64,000 nucleotides of DNA from Bacillus_AB infantis_B (GCF_008180445.1 NZ_VTER01000006.1:248001-312000); one strand, 5' to 3'; shown: positions 16,669 to 25,800, counted from the stretch's first letter. The notes: a model not told the origin generated them from the sequence alone. Program-made: numbers and translations.

Positions 16669-17475
16669 ATGTCAGAAAGCATTCTAATACCCTGGAAGGA
16701 TATGCACCTGTGCGGATCGCTGGATTTTCCTGCAGGTTTCAGCAAAAACCGCCGCTATCCCCTGGTCATCATCTGCCATGGGTTTACAGGCAGCCGTATT
16801 GGCGTTGACAGGCTATTTGTTAAGACTTCCAACCGTCTTACTGCAGATGGGTATCTTGTCCTCCGCTTTGATTATGAGGGGTGCGGGGAGAGTCCGGGTG
16901 AGTATGGTGAAACAGGTCTTCCCGATTTGCTGGAACAGACTTTATCTGCCGTCGATTTTGCAATGAAGCTTGAATATGCAGATCCTCATTCAATTTCACT
17001 CATTGGCCACAGCCTCGGAGGTGCAGTTGCCGTGCTGGCTGCAGCAAAAGATGACCGCATCCGGAAGCTTATTATATGGTCGGCTTCTGCAAAGCCATAT
17101 CAGGATATCGTCAGCATTGTCGGCAGTGAAAAGATAAAGGCACTGGACAAGGGGGCTTCACTTGATTATTTGGGCTATCAGCTAACGGAAAAATACTTTT
17201 CTTCGCTGAAGAGATATGAACCTTTGGATGAGCTTGCGGCATACCGGAGCGATGTCCTGATTGTACATGGAACAGCAGACCAGGATATTCCGGTATCCCA
17301 CTCTGGAAGATATGCGGAAGAATTCAGGAAGCGGAAGGAAGGATCTTGTTCCTTGCATTATGTTACAGGAGCCTGCCATACCTACTCAGCCGGCCGCTGT
17401 TTTGCGGAGCTGATCGAGTGCACATCAGAATGGCTCAATGCTTTCAGGGAGCAGCAGTCATATGCCTCTTCATGA
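16669..17475 (+). CDS. Alpha/beta hydrolase, S33/feruloyl-esterase-like
   Basis: A 268-aa cytosolic serine hydrolase. Oxyanion region ICHGFTGSRIG, nucleophile elbow GHSLGGA, acid in the HGTADQDIPVSH segment, and catalytic His in GACHTYS. ATG 16669 follows AGGGAAGGGA; the frame opens upstream inside the preceding gene without a site. The family cleaves esters, peptides or thioesters; the substrate is not predictable. It is not a MetX homoserine acetyltransferase (too short, wrong surroundings). SAM-riboswitch control hints at a link to sulfur or methionine metabolism. Confidence 0.87.
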   Translation: MSESILIPWKDMHLCGSLDFPAGFSKNRRYPLVIICHGFTGSRIGVDRLFVKTSNRLTADGYLVLRFDYEGCGESPGEYGETGLPDLLEQTLSAVDFAMKLEYADPHSISLIGHSLGGAVAVLAAAKDDRIRKLIIWSASAKPYQDIVSIVGSEKIKALDKGASLDYLGYQLTEKYFSSLKRYEPLDELAAYRSDVLIVHGTADQDIPVSHSGRYAEEFRKRKEGSCSLHYVTGACHTYSAGRCFAELIECTSEWLNAFREQQSYASS

Positions 17476-17490
17476 ACTGAATCCATGCAG

Positions 17491-17525
17491 AAAAGGACCG
17501 GATTTTGAAAGATCCGGCCCTTTTT
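17491..17525. terminator. Hairpin between the hydrolase and TetR genes
   Basis: AAAAGGACCGGAT and ATCCGGCCCTTTTT form a stem between convergent genes with T/A runs on both sides. Confidence 0.88.
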
Positions 17526-17527
17526 GG

Positions 17528-18109
17528 TCATTTCAGGATTCTATCCAGATAGCGGCGGAGAGTTTTTTCTATCCTGTCCGGTTTCAGACGTTCAGGCTCG
17601 AGCATACTGTGCAGGGCAAGCCCATCAATGAAACTGTATAACATTTCAGTCTCAAGATCATGTTCCTGGCCATCCTTCAGCTCTCCATGGGACTTTAGGA
17701 AATCCATCATCTGAACAATCCCCGTATATATTCCCTGCCTCAGGATGCGAAATTCTTCCTTTTGCCTGCTGTATGCAACAAACGCAAACCACACCTCCAT
17801 TTCTGCCATTTTCTCATCTGTGGTTGGAACAATTTCAAGCAGGACTTCATAAACCTTTTCCCTTGGGGACAGATCCTTCAATGCAATCTCCGAAACCCTG
17901 TTTATAACATTTTCATTTACCAGTTTCATTGCATAAACAAGCAGTTCATCTTGTGTGGAAAAATAGTGGCGCAGGGCGCCAAGAGAAACACCGGCTTCTG
18001 CTGCAATATTGCGGACAGACGCACCTTCCACCCCTTTATCCAGAATAACCTGCCAGGTGGCCTGAACGATTCTTTTTTTCCTTTGCTCATGATCAACAAT
18101 TTTAGGCAT
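17528..18109 (-). CDS. TetR/AcrR-family regulator, BetI-like C-terminus
   Basis: A 193-aa repressor. The N-terminal HTH is evident: RIVQATWQVILDKGVEGASV, then IAAEAGVSLGALRHYF as the recognition helix, close to the BetI/TetR_C_6 group. The C-terminal helical domain should bind a ligand and dimerise. It is divergent from the membrane protein at 18224, with a dyad in the shared promoter region, so autoregulation and control of that gene are likely. Confidence 0.9.
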   Translation of the reverse strand: MPKIVDHEQRKKRIVQATWQVILDKGVEGASVRNIAAEAGVSLGALRHYFSTQDELLVYAMKLVNENVINRVSEIALKDLSPREKVYEVLLEIVPTTDEKMAEMEVWFAFVAYSRQKEEFRILRQGIYTGIVQMMDFLKSHGELKDGQEHDLETEMLYSFIDGLALHSMLEPERLKPDRIEKTLRRYLDRILK

Positions 18110-18155
18110 AGTCTCAGTGTAGCAGACCGTAAAACAGGTTTCAATTTTTAATAAT

Positions 18156-18188
18156 ACACTTGTATCGCTAAAAGTGTGGTGTTATGAT
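18156..18188 (+). promoter_or_regulatory. Promoter with overlapping TetR operator candidate
   Basis: -35 TTGTAT (18160-18165), 17-bp spacer, -10 TATGAT (18183-18188) for the membrane-protein gene. An inverted repeat ACACTT-N10-AAGTGT (18156-18177) overlaps the -35 and spacer, which suits repression by the divergent TetR regulator. Confidence 0.6.
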
Positions 18189-18223
18189 GAGTTTAAACAA
18201 CAATGGTACTGGAAGGGGAAAGT

Positions 18224-18781
18224 ATGAACTGGATATTGTGGTTTATCATATTGTGTGAAGTCGGCTTTTGGGTTTTAATCCTGGCCGGCCTTTGTATGCG
18301 TTATCTTTTCGGAAAAAAGAAAACCGGTCTCATCCTGCTCGCGATGACTCCTGCTGTAGATCTGCTCCTGCTGGCAGCAGCCGGAGCGGACTTATACAGA
18401 GGCTCAGAAGCAACACAGGCACATGCATTGGCTGCGGTATATATCGGTGTGTCGATAGCCTTTGGAAAAAGTATGATCCAGTGGGCGGATGAAAGATTTT
18501 TATATTACATTGCCAAAAAGGGGAAACGGCCGGAAAAAAGATATGGTATGAATCATGCAAGTCATAATTTAAAAGGCTTAGCGAGGCATGGGGCCGCATA
18601 TATTATCGGAGCTGCCCTGCTAATGGGAACCGTGCTGATCATAGATGATCCGGGGAGAACGGAAGCACTGTCCGGTGCCGTGAAAATATGGTCGATTGTC
18701 CTTGCAGCAGATTTGGTTTATTGCATCAGTTATTTTATCTGGCCAAAGGCCCCTAAAAAAAGCAAAGAGATGAATATATGA
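18224..18781 (+). CDS. Multi-pass membrane protein of unknown function
   Basis: A 185-aa protein with about five hydrophobic segments (two N-terminal, one near 65-80, two C-terminal) and a basic central loop. It resembles small YmcC-type integral membrane proteins of Bacillus. ATG 18224 follows GGAAGGGG. The divergent TetR gene and shared dyad suggest it is a TetR target, perhaps a stress or drug-responsive membrane protein. Function unknown. Confidence 0.72.
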   Translation: MNWILWFIILCEVGFWVLILAGLCMRYLFGKKKTGLILLAMTPAVDLLLLAAAGADLYRGSEATQAHALAAVYIGVSIAFGKSMIQWADERFLYYIAKKGKRPEKRYGMNHASHNLKGLARHGAAYIIGAALLMGTVLIIDDPGRTEALSGAVKIWSIVLAADLVYCISYFIWPKAPKKSKEMNI

Positions 18782-18826
18782 AAAGAATATCCCTCCTCAA
18801 TCAGCGAGGAGGGATATCCTTTTCAT
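18780..18826. terminator. Bidirectional terminator
   Basis: AAAAGAATATCCCTCCTC and GAGGAGGGATATCCTTTT form an 18-bp stem, with one mismatch, between two convergent genes. Confidence 0.9.
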
Positions 18827-19362
18827 ATTTTTTCTTTTTCCAGTTCTTCCTCAACAACCAAAATCGGCATTTCACGTTTCTCCAGCTCTTCAATGAATTC
18901 CTTCCGTTGTTTAAGGGCATTCATACTAATATTAAAAGGTGGAAAACCGGTTCCCTGATTGATCTTCACCAATCTTTTCTTTCTCGCAGGAAGCCTTTCA
19001 ATGTATTTTTCTTCAACCTTCACGATAACCCCCAGAAAAGCATTCCCTTGAACCTCATATGGAAAGATACCCTCGAAATCTTCCCAGACAATGAGCCCGG
19101 GGCCGCCTGGACCATTGACTTCCAGCCCCTCTGTGCTGAAAGAAACCAAGGGGGCTTTGTCATAAATCATTCCTGCAAAAAGCAGGGCACATCCAAATAA
19201 TAAAACAGCAAGCAGTGAATAGATAATCAGCATAAAAGTTTCCCTGTTTTCATCATGTAAAATCATGTCCGAAGCCAGCCAGGCAAAAAATACACCTGCA
19301 GCCAATACAATCAGCATAAAAAGAAAGAATTTTCCTTTAGCCGCATAAAATTGTTTTTCCAT
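18823..19362 (-). CDS. STM3941-family membrane protein
   Basis: A 179-aa protein. The ATG at 19362 follows AGAAGGGA; the frame extends further upstream without support. Two N-terminal membrane helices (about 12-30 and 43-65) are followed by a cytosolic domain with the WEDFEGIFPY motif and an acidic C-terminus. This layout fits the STM3941/PH-like family of small bacterial membrane proteins of unknown function. Confidence 0.78.
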   Translation of the reverse strand: MEKQFYAAKGKFFLFMLIVLAAGVFFAWLASDMILHDENRETFMLIIYSLLAVLLFGCALLFAGMIYDKAPLVSFSTEGLEVNGPGGPGLIVWEDFEGIFPYEVQGNAFLGVIVKVEEKYIERLPARKKRLVKINQGTGFPPFNISMNALKQRKEFIEELEKREMPILVVEEELEKEKI

Positions 19363-19539
19363 CTTGTCCCTTCTTTTTGATTGATTAGTAGATTCTAAAT
19401 GGAAAATTCCCCCTTTTACAGAAACATAAACCAAAAACTTCCATGCTGAAGCAATAATTCGAAATTCGAAACGTATGAGTAGAATTAATGCATAAAAAGA
19501 GAAATAATAGAAGCAATCAAAATTGAAGGTGTGGTTTTT

Positions 19540-20880
19540 ATGTCCCAGCAAGACTTTACACAAGGGAATATTCTAAAGCAGATGTTTATTTTTTCTACTC
19601 CCATCATGCTGACGAACCTGCTGCAGGTTTCTTACCAGTTTGTAGACAGCCTCTGGGTGGGGAATCTGCTTGGAGCTGCTTCACTCGGCAGCATAGCGGT
19701 TTCAAGCACCGTCATATTTACGGTGCTGTCATTTATTATCGGCATCAATAATGCAGCTTTGACAATCTTGTCGCAGCAAAAAGGAGGAGATGATAAAAAG
19801 GGGCTGAGACAATATCTAAATAGTTTTGTAATTATCCTCACCCTGCTTTCCCTTGTGCTGGGAGCGGCAGGCTATTTGGCTTCAAAGCCTATACTCCAGT
19901 GGCTCGATACCCCAGAGGCGATGATTGCTGAAGCAGACTCCTATTTGAAAATTAATTTCCTCGGCATCCTTTTTTTGTTCGGATACAATTTTATCGGGAC
20001 GATTCTTCGTTCTCTGGGGGACAGCAGGACGCCGCTGATTTTTGTACTGGTCGCTGTGATCCTTAACAGCATATTGGACCCGGTGTTCATTTCTGTCCTG
20101 GGATGGGGCATCGATGGAGCTGCTTATGCCACACTTGCCGCCCAGGGGATAGCATTCATATCTGGCATGTATATAGTTTTAAAAAGAAAACTCGCACCTT
20201 TTTCAATACCGTTCATGCCCGGTAAAGAAGAAGTGTGGACGATACTTAAATTAGGCATACCATCAGGACTCCAGATGATGGTGATCTCAGCAGGTGTAAT
20301 GGCCATTATGAGTGTGGTGAATTCCTTCGGGGCGGAAACGGTTGCAGGCTTTGGGGCAGCCCAGAGGATTGACAGCCTGATCATGCTGCCGGCTTCGGCG
20401 CTCGGCACAGCCGTCAACAGCATGGCAGGGCAGAATATCGGGGCAGGTCAATGGAAAAGGGTTCATAAAATAGCACTGTATGGATCACTATATAATTTAG
20501 TCATCATGCTTATGATTGCCGGAGCGGCTGTGCTATTGGCAAAAGCGGGGATATCACTGTTCATTTCCGATCCGGGAGCCGTTGAGTTTGGTACAGGCTA
20601 TCTTGTATCAATCGCTTTCTTCTATCCGTTCCTCGGGCTCAATTTTGTACTGAATGGCATAGTAAGGGCTGCAGGTGCCATGTTCCAGGTGCTTGTGCTC
20701 AATATCATCTCATTTTGGGTGCTGAGGTACCCTTTGACCTACCTTTTCTCACAGTGGATGGGGGAAGAGGGGATTGCATACGGAATGGGAACAAGCTTTA
20801 TGATCAGCAGCGTGATTGCTTTTTCGTACTATAAATACGGCAGATGGGACAAGAAAAAGCTGTTTTCAATTGAAAAATGA
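19540..20880 (+). CDS. MATE-family efflux transporter
   Basis: A 446-aa membrane protein with twelve predicted helices in two MatE halves. Family features include QLLQVSYQFVDSLWVGN-like opening (here TNLLQVSYQFVDSLWVGNL), the FNFIGTILRSLGDSRTP-type loop, and GLPSGLQMM-like start of the second half (GIPSGLQMM). It should extrude cationic drugs or metabolites using a Na+ or H+ gradient. ATG 19540 is favoured over GTG 19531 by spacing from GAAGGTG. Followed by an 18-bp hairpin and tandem array 1. Confidence 0.92.
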   Translation: MSQQDFTQGNILKQMFIFSTPIMLTNLLQVSYQFVDSLWVGNLLGAASLGSIAVSSTVIFTVLSFIIGINNAALTILSQQKGGDDKKGLRQYLNSFVIILTLLSLVLGAAGYLASKPILQWLDTPEAMIAEADSYLKINFLGILFLFGYNFIGTILRSLGDSRTPLIFVLVAVILNSILDPVFISVLGWGIDGAAYATLAAQGIAFISGMYIVLKRKLAPFSIPFMPGKEEVWTILKLGIPSGLQMMVISAGVMAIMSVVNSFGAETVAGFGAAQRIDSLIMLPASALGTAVNSMAGQNIGAGQWKRVHKIALYGSLYNLVIMLMIAGAAVLLAKAGISLFISDPGAVEFGTGYLVSIAFFYPFLGLNFVLNGIVRAAGAMFQVLVLNIISFWVLRYPLTYLFSQWMGEEGIAYGMGTSFMISSVIAFSYYKYGRWDKKKLFSIEK

Positions 20881-20922
20881 CACGCCAAAAGACACTCCCT
20901 GTGCGGAGTGTCTTTTGGCGTG
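20881..20922. terminator. Perfect 18-bp hairpin beside tandem array 1
   Basis: CACGCCAAAAGACACTCC and its exact complement flank a 6-nt loop. On the plus strand it lacks a T run; on the minus strand it is followed by TCATTTTTC, so it may best stop transcripts coming through array 1 from the galU side. Confidence 0.75.
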
Positions 20923-20938
20923 TGGAAAAAAGGAAAGT

Positions 20939-21440
20939 CATGTATCGATCAGGCTTCTGGAATACATGAGTGTGGAGAAAAAAAGGAAGTCATGTATCCC
21001 ATCAGGCTCCGGGATACATGAGCATGGAGAAAAAAGGAAAGTCATGTATCCCATCAGGCTCCTGGGATACATGAGTGTGGAGAAAAAAAGGAAGTCATGT
21101 ATCCCATCATGCTCCTGAGATACATGAGCAGGGAGAAAAAAGGATGGTCATGTATCCCATCAGGCTCCTGGAATACATGAGTGTGGAGAAAAAAAGGAAG
21201 TNATGTATCCCATCANGCTCCTGAGATACATNAGTAGGGAGAAAAAAAGAAAGTCATGTATCCCATCAGGCTCCTGGGATACATGAGCAGGNAGAAAAAA
21301 GGATGGTTATGTATCCCATCATGCTCCTGAGATACATGAGTAGGGAGAAAAAAAGAAAGTCATGTATCCCATCAGGCTCCTGGNATACATGACTAGGAAG
21401 AATAAAAGAAATCATGTATCCATCGTGGGGATACATGACT
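20939..21440. repeat. Tandem array 1: ten copies of a 52-53 bp palindromic unit
   Basis: Unit starts (CATGTATC) fall at 20939, 20991, 21043, 21096, 21149, 21202, 21255, 21308, 21361 and 21413. Each unit holds the dyad CATGTATCCCA-N9-TGGGATACATG and a linker such as AGTGTGGAGAAAAAAAGGAA. The last copy is shortened but keeps 9-bp arms. All five N bases of the window lie inside (21202, 21216, 21232, 21292, 21384), so copy number and sequence may be imperfectly assembled. The period is not a multiple of three, and ORFs across it are accidental. About 170 bp of AT-rich sequence separates it from galU. Confidence 0.95.
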
Positions 21441-21613
21441 CGGCTGCACGTTGATGTGTCTTTAACTTTTTTCAAGCATACCGTTTTTAGAAAGTCCTCT
21501 TCACTTTTTCCCAGAACGAGTTTTCCCCTTAAATTCCCAGTTTTAATTTTGCCGCTCAGTTTAGCTTCATTTTTTTTTAGATGCTGATACACTCCACCAA
21601 AGAGTGTCCTTTT

Positions 21614-22498
21614 TCAGCTCTCCGGTCTCTTCTCTCTCTCCCGCAAACTATACAAATATCGCTCCAGCTTTTCTTTAATTTCTTCGTTCTTAAGCGCAAA
21701 CTCGATTGAAGCCTGAAGAAAGCCGAATTTATCCCCGGTATCATAGCGATTGCCTTCTATTAGACATGAATACATAGGTCCGTCTTTCAGAAGCTGCGAA
21801 AGAGCTTCAGTCAGCTGGATTTCTCCAGAAAAGTCAGGCTGAAGGGACTCCAGTACAGTAAATATCTCCGGTGTAAGAACATAACGCCCGATGATAGCCT
21901 GATTGGTCGGAGCAGAGTCCTTCGAAGGCTTTTCGACCAGCTGCTCAATTTTACAAAGATTGCCTGCTTTAAATGAATAATCGATGATCCCGTATTTAGA
22001 AACATCCTCCCAGGGAACTTCCTTCGCACCGATCATGCACGTACCAGTTTCTTTGAATTGGCTGATCATCTGCAAGAGGGCAGGGGTGCCGGAATCAACC
22101 AGGTCATCACCGAGGAGGACAGCAAAAGGCTCATTCCCGATGAATTGTTTTGCACAAAGAACTGCGTGACCGAGCCCTAAAGGCTCCTTTTGCCGTACAT
22201 AATGGATGGAAGCAAGATTCGAAGCTGCTTCCACTTTTTTTAAGAGTTCGGTTTTGCCGGTTTTCTTCAGTATCAGTTCAAGTTCGATAGACTTATCGAA
22301 ATGGTCTTCAATTGCACGTTTGTTTCTTCCCGTAATGATGATTATATCCTCAATGCCGGAAAGAATGGCTTCCTCCACGATGTATTGGATGGCAGGCTTG
22401 TCGGCAACCGGGAGCATTTCCTTTGGCTGGGCTTTAGTGGCGGGCAGGAAACGGGTGCCAAGGCCGGCCGCCGGAATGACCGCTTTTCTGATCATCAT
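21614..22498 (-). CDS. galU: UTP-glucose-1-phosphate uridylyltransferase
   Basis: A 294-aa enzyme making UDP-glucose for teichoic acid, glycolipid and exopolysaccharide synthesis. The nucleotide-binding opening AVIPAAGLGTRFLPATKA, the RQKEPLGLGHAVLCAK segment and LVEKPSKDSAPTNQA are hallmark GalU/GtaB sequences. ATG 22498 (or 22495) follows GGGAGG; the longer frame lacks a site. It neighbours YkoS/YkoT/GtrA genes on the other strand, consistent with envelope glycan work. It may be a second copy besides the main gtaB. Confidence 0.93.
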   Translation of the reverse strand: MMIRKAVIPAAGLGTRFLPATKAQPKEMLPVADKPAIQYIVEEAILSGIEDIIIITGRNKRAIEDHFDKSIELELILKKTGKTELLKKVEAASNLASIHYVRQKEPLGLGHAVLCAKQFIGNEPFAVLLGDDLVDSGTPALLQMISQFKETGTCMIGAKEVPWEDVSKYGIIDYSFKAGNLCKIEQLVEKPSKDSAPTNQAIIGRYVLTPEIFTVLESLQPDFSGEIQLTEALSQLLKDGPMYSCLIEGNRYDTGDKFGFLQASIEFALKNEEIKEKLERYLYSLREREKRPES

Positions 22499-22609
22499 GA
22501 TACCTCCCAGCAGAATTTTAGCTGAATTAAGTGCACTCAACTGAACATATGAACAGGGACAAACGGGATATGCACCTTTTAATCAGGAAAAAAAGGAATA
22601 GTTCTCCTG

Positions 22610-24331
22610 ATGCCCGCACAATTTAATATCAATGCAAGAGTTGGCGGGGTGTATGAATTGACCGGAAATCTATTCCTGAAAGACCGAAAAAATATCATCA
22701 TGGCGCTTGCTGCCATTGCCTTGTATGTAAGCCCCTTATTCATTCTCGGGGAAGATGCGCATATACGCGTCCATGACAACCTGGATTCTAACCTGGCATG
22801 GTATAAAGTCCTCAGAGAAAGCGGGCAGACTTATGGAACGGCAGAGGCTGTCATCCCGCAGGTCATCAACGGCCTGCCGCGCAATGCCTTTGGCACTGAA
22901 CTCAGCGGCATCGTCTGGCTGTTTTCTATTTTTCCGACCATGACTGCCTATGCCCTCAATCAGCTTCTTACAAGATGTGCTGCATTCATGGGCATGTATC
23001 TTTTGCTGAAAACTCATTTAATCAGATCACCTGAATGGTCAGCCATCAGGGTGGGGGCAGCACTTGCATTCGCGCTGACTCCATTTTGGCCATCCGGAAT
23101 GCTGAGCACTCTCGGTATGCCCCTTGCCTTATGGGCATTTTTGAATATACGGAAGGGGAAGTCAGGCTGGAAAAGCTATCTTGCGCTCGCGCTGCTTCCT
23201 TTTTACTCCAGCTTTGTTCTCGGATTTTTCTTCTTCCTTGCAGCAATGGGAGGATTATGGCTGTTTGATCTTTTGAGGGGAAAAGGCACGAATCTGCGAT
23301 TTCTTGCGGCTATTGCCGGCATGACACTTTTATATATGCTGGTTGAATACCGCCTTGTCCACTCATTTCTTTTTCTGGAAGAAGACAACAGCCGTGATGA
23401 ATATTTTCATGCACGGCTTACGTTCGCCCATTGCGTCAGGCTTGCCTTTAAAAACTTCGTTCTGGGCCATACCCATGTCATGACAGTTCACGGGCTCATT
23501 ATCCTGCCTGTCACCATTTATGCTTTATTCCTTGTCTGGAAGAATAAAAGCTGGAGGCAGGAGAGAATGTACGTATTTTTGTTTGCTTTTAATTTTCTTC
23601 TGTCCTTCTGGTACGCTTTCTGGTTTTATGAAGGATGGCTTCCATTGACAGAGCGGTTTCATTTTATGGATACCTTCAATTTTGCCAGGTTTCACTTTTT
23701 GAGGCCGCTTGTCATTTATATAGGATTTGCGCTCGCTTTAAGGATCGTCTGGACATCGTCGAAAAGCAGAAAAAGCATCCTTGCCGTCATTATCGCTCAG
23801 ATTCTTTTGCTTGGAGCTTTCAATGACGAAATTATTTACAGCAGGAAGCCCTCGGTGAAAGAATTCTACGCAGAAAGTTTATTCGAAGAAATAGGAAATT
23901 ACATAGACAGGCCAAAGGAGGATTACCGGGTTGCAAGCATTGGCATCCATCCGGCGATTGCCCAGTATAACGGATTTTATACGCTGGACACGTATAATAA
24001 TTTCTACCCGCTCACCTATAAGCACCAGTTCAGGAAAATAATTGCGGAGGAATTGGCAAAAAATAAGACCATTCGCCGCTATTTTGATGAATGGGGAGGA
24101 AGATGCTATATCTTTACAGCAGAACTGGGGAAGCATTATATGTTCAAAAAAAATTCTGATAAAAAGCTCAAAAATCTCAAATTGGATACTGCTGTTTTTA
24201 AGGAAATGGGAGGAGAATATTTTTTTTCTGCCGTGCCGATTATGAACAGCATGGAAAACGGTCTGGAGCTGGAGAGAGAATTCACATCCGGGGATGCTGC
24301 CTGGAGGATTTATTTGTATAAGGCACTATAG
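22610..24331 (+). CDS. YkoS-like polytopic membrane protein (DUF6044 type)
   Basis: A 573-aa membrane protein with about eleven hydrophobic segments and a C-terminal soluble part. The segment HVHDNLDSN-like RVHDNLDSNLAWYK after the first helix and later FHFMDTFNFARFHFLRP are typical of B. subtilis YkoS relatives, and its downstream partner YkoT follows here too. The layout resembles lipid-linked sugar glycosyltransferases (GT-C-like), which would fit the GT2 and GtrA genes that follow; this is an inference. The start at 22610 has only a weak AAAGGAA site 12 nt upstream. Confidence 0.75.
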   Translation: MPAQFNINARVGGVYELTGNLFLKDRKNIIMALAAIALYVSPLFILGEDAHIRVHDNLDSNLAWYKVLRESGQTYGTAEAVIPQVINGLPRNAFGTELSGIVWLFSIFPTMTAYALNQLLTRCAAFMGMYLLLKTHLIRSPEWSAIRVGAALAFALTPFWPSGMLSTLGMPLALWAFLNIRKGKSGWKSYLALALLPFYSSFVLGFFFFLAAMGGLWLFDLLRGKGTNLRFLAAIAGMTLLYMLVEYRLVHSFLFLEEDNSRDEYFHARLTFAHCVRLAFKNFVLGHTHVMTVHGLIILPVTIYALFLVWKNKSWRQERMYVFLFAFNFLLSFWYAFWFYEGWLPLTERFHFMDTFNFARFHFLRPLVIYIGFALALRIVWTSSKSRKSILAVIIAQILLLGAFNDEIIYSRKPSVKEFYAESLFEEIGNYIDRPKEDYRVASIGIHPAIAQYNGFYTLDTYNNFYPLTYKHQFRKIIAEELAKNKTIRRYFDEWGGRCYIFTAELGKHYMFKKNSDKKLKNLKLDTAVFKEMGGEYFFSAVPIMNSMENGLELEREFTSGDAAWRIYLYKAL

Positions 24332-24350
24332 ACATCTAGGAGGAAGCAGA

Positions 24351-25388
24351 ATGACTGAAACCATATTGACTATCGTTGTACCCTGCTATAACGAAGAAGA
24401 GATGCTGGCATATACGATGGAGGAACTTGGGAGACTGCTGAAGGACCTTGAAACTGAAGGGCTGATCTCCAGCTCGAGCAAGCTTTTATTCGTTGATGAT
24501 GGGAGCAGGGATAGGACATGGAATCTCATCCATAAAGAAACCCTGAGATCTGAACAGGTGACAGGGCTGAAGCTGTCAAGGAACTCAGGGCACCAAAATG
24601 CCCTTCTTGCAGGAATATTCACCAGCATGAAATCTTCGGACTGCATTGTCACGATCGATGCAGACCTTCAGGATGATCCCTGTGCCATAAGGGAATTCCT
24701 GGTGAAATATCATGAAGGCTGTGATATTGTCTACGGAGTGAGGAGCAAAAGGGAAAAGGATACTTTCTTCAAACGGGCTACTGCCCAGGGGTTTTATAAA
24801 CTGATGGCAAAGCTTGGCGCCAGCCTGGTCTACAATCATGCTGATTTCCGCCTCTTAAGCAGGCGCGCTGCCGAGGAGCTGGCACAGTTTGGGGAGGCAA
24901 ACATGTTCCTGAGAGGCATCATACCCCTTATCGGCTTCCGCTCGGACCAGGTCATGTATGAGCGTAAAGAGCGGATGGCCGGGGATACGAAATATCCGCT
25001 GAAAAAAATGCTATCCTTTGCCCTTGATGGATTGACTTCCTTTTCGGTGACACCAATCCGGCTCGTTCTAATGGCAGGTCTTGTATCTTCTGTCATCAGC
25101 ATCCTTTTTGGGACTTATTTTCTTTTTCTTAAGTTTACCGGCAGCACTGAAGCCGGCTGGACATCTCTCATTTCTTCCATCTGGCTCATAGGCGGAGTGC
25201 AGCTTACCGCCATAGGTATGATCGGGGAATATATAGGAAAGATCTACAAAGAGACCAAAAGACGGCCTAAATTTATAGTCGAAATTGATACCTACACATT
25301 GCCTGCATCACTTCAGCTGAAAAACAGGGAGATGGAGCAGGATGAAGGATACAGCATCAAGTATCGCCAGCTTCCTGAAACCAACTGA
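24351..25388 (+). CDS. GT2 glycosyltransferase, YkoT/DPM1-like
   Basis: A 345-aa membrane glycosyltransferase. GT2 catalytic part: IVVPCYNEEEML near the start, FVDDGSRDRTW (nucleotide-binding DD), and TIDADLQDDP (the DXD-like motif). Two C-terminal membrane helices (about 225-290) give the polyprenyl-phosphate hexose synthase layout. It likely loads a sugar onto undecaprenyl phosphate for transfer outside. The start at 24351 follows CTAGGAGG. It overlaps the GtrA gene by 47 nt, so the two are coupled. Confidence 0.9.
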   Translation: MTETILTIVVPCYNEEEMLAYTMEELGRLLKDLETEGLISSSSKLLFVDDGSRDRTWNLIHKETLRSEQVTGLKLSRNSGHQNALLAGIFTSMKSSDCIVTIDADLQDDPCAIREFLVKYHEGCDIVYGVRSKREKDTFFKRATAQGFYKLMAKLGASLVYNHADFRLLSRRAAEELAQFGEANMFLRGIIPLIGFRSDQVMYERKERMAGDTKYPLKKMLSFALDGLTSFSVTPIRLVLMAGLVSSVISILFGTYFLFLKFTGSTEAGWTSLISSIWLIGGVQLTAIGMIGEYIGKIYKETKRRPKFIVEIDTYTLPASLQLKNREMEQDEGYSIKYRQLPETN

Positions 25389-25764
25389 TACAATTATCAG
25401 GTTCCTGCTAGTAGGCCTAATCAATACGCTGATCGGGCTTGGGAGCATTTATATTCTATTGTGGGCAGGGGCAGGGTACTGGCTCTCCACACTCCTCGGA
25501 AATGCTGCTGGTGCTGTAACAAGCTATTTTCTTAATAAAGCTTATACTTTTAAAAGCTCACAGCCTTTCATAAAAAGCGGTCTGCTCTTTGCGGGCCTTG
25601 CCGCAAGCTGCTATTTTATTTCCTACAGCTTATCAAAGAAGCTGGTATTGATATTGGACAATCATCTGGCATTCTATCCCGAAACGGCTGCAGTCCTCTT
25701 GGGAACTGTATTATATACAGTGTTGAATTATTTGGGACAGAAACATATCGTATTTAAAAGGTAG
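25342..25764 (+). CDS. GtrA-family membrane protein
   Basis: A 140-aa four-helix membrane protein of the GtrA family, proposed to flip polyprenyl-phosphate-linked sugars. It opens with FLLVGLINTLIGLGSIY and contains the GNAAGAVTSYFLNKAYTF signature. It overlaps the upstream GT2 gene, which supports a GtrA/GtrB-type pair that decorates a cell-surface polymer with the YkoS-like protein as possible transferase. A GGAGATGGAG site precedes the ATG. Confidence 0.9.
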   Translation: MKDTASSIASFLKPTDTIIRFLLVGLINTLIGLGSIYILLWAGAGYWLSTLLGNAAGAVTSYFLNKAYTFKSSQPFIKSGLLFAGLAASCYFISYSLSKKLVLILDNHLAFYPETAAVLLGTVLYTVLNYLGQKHIVFKR

Positions 25765-25800
25765 GCAGCTTCCATTAAGTAAGCTGTCTATTTTTATTCC
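25762..25800 (+). terminator. Terminator after gtrA
   Basis: GGCAGCTT and AAGCTGTC pair around a CCATTAAGT loop and are followed by TATTTTTATT. Confidence 0.75.

Noticed and set aside
16669..17475. Hydrolase as MetX homoserine acetyltransferase
   Set aside because: Although behind an S-box, it is about 100 residues too short and has a generic GHSLGG elbow in an esterase-like context.
20816..21592. Open frames across array 1 on both strands (101 aa plus; 108 aa minus)
   Set aside because: They read through 52-53 bp repeats whose period is not a multiple of three and include N bases. The minus frame has a Lys-rich protein-like start near 21592 but no separate ribosome site.
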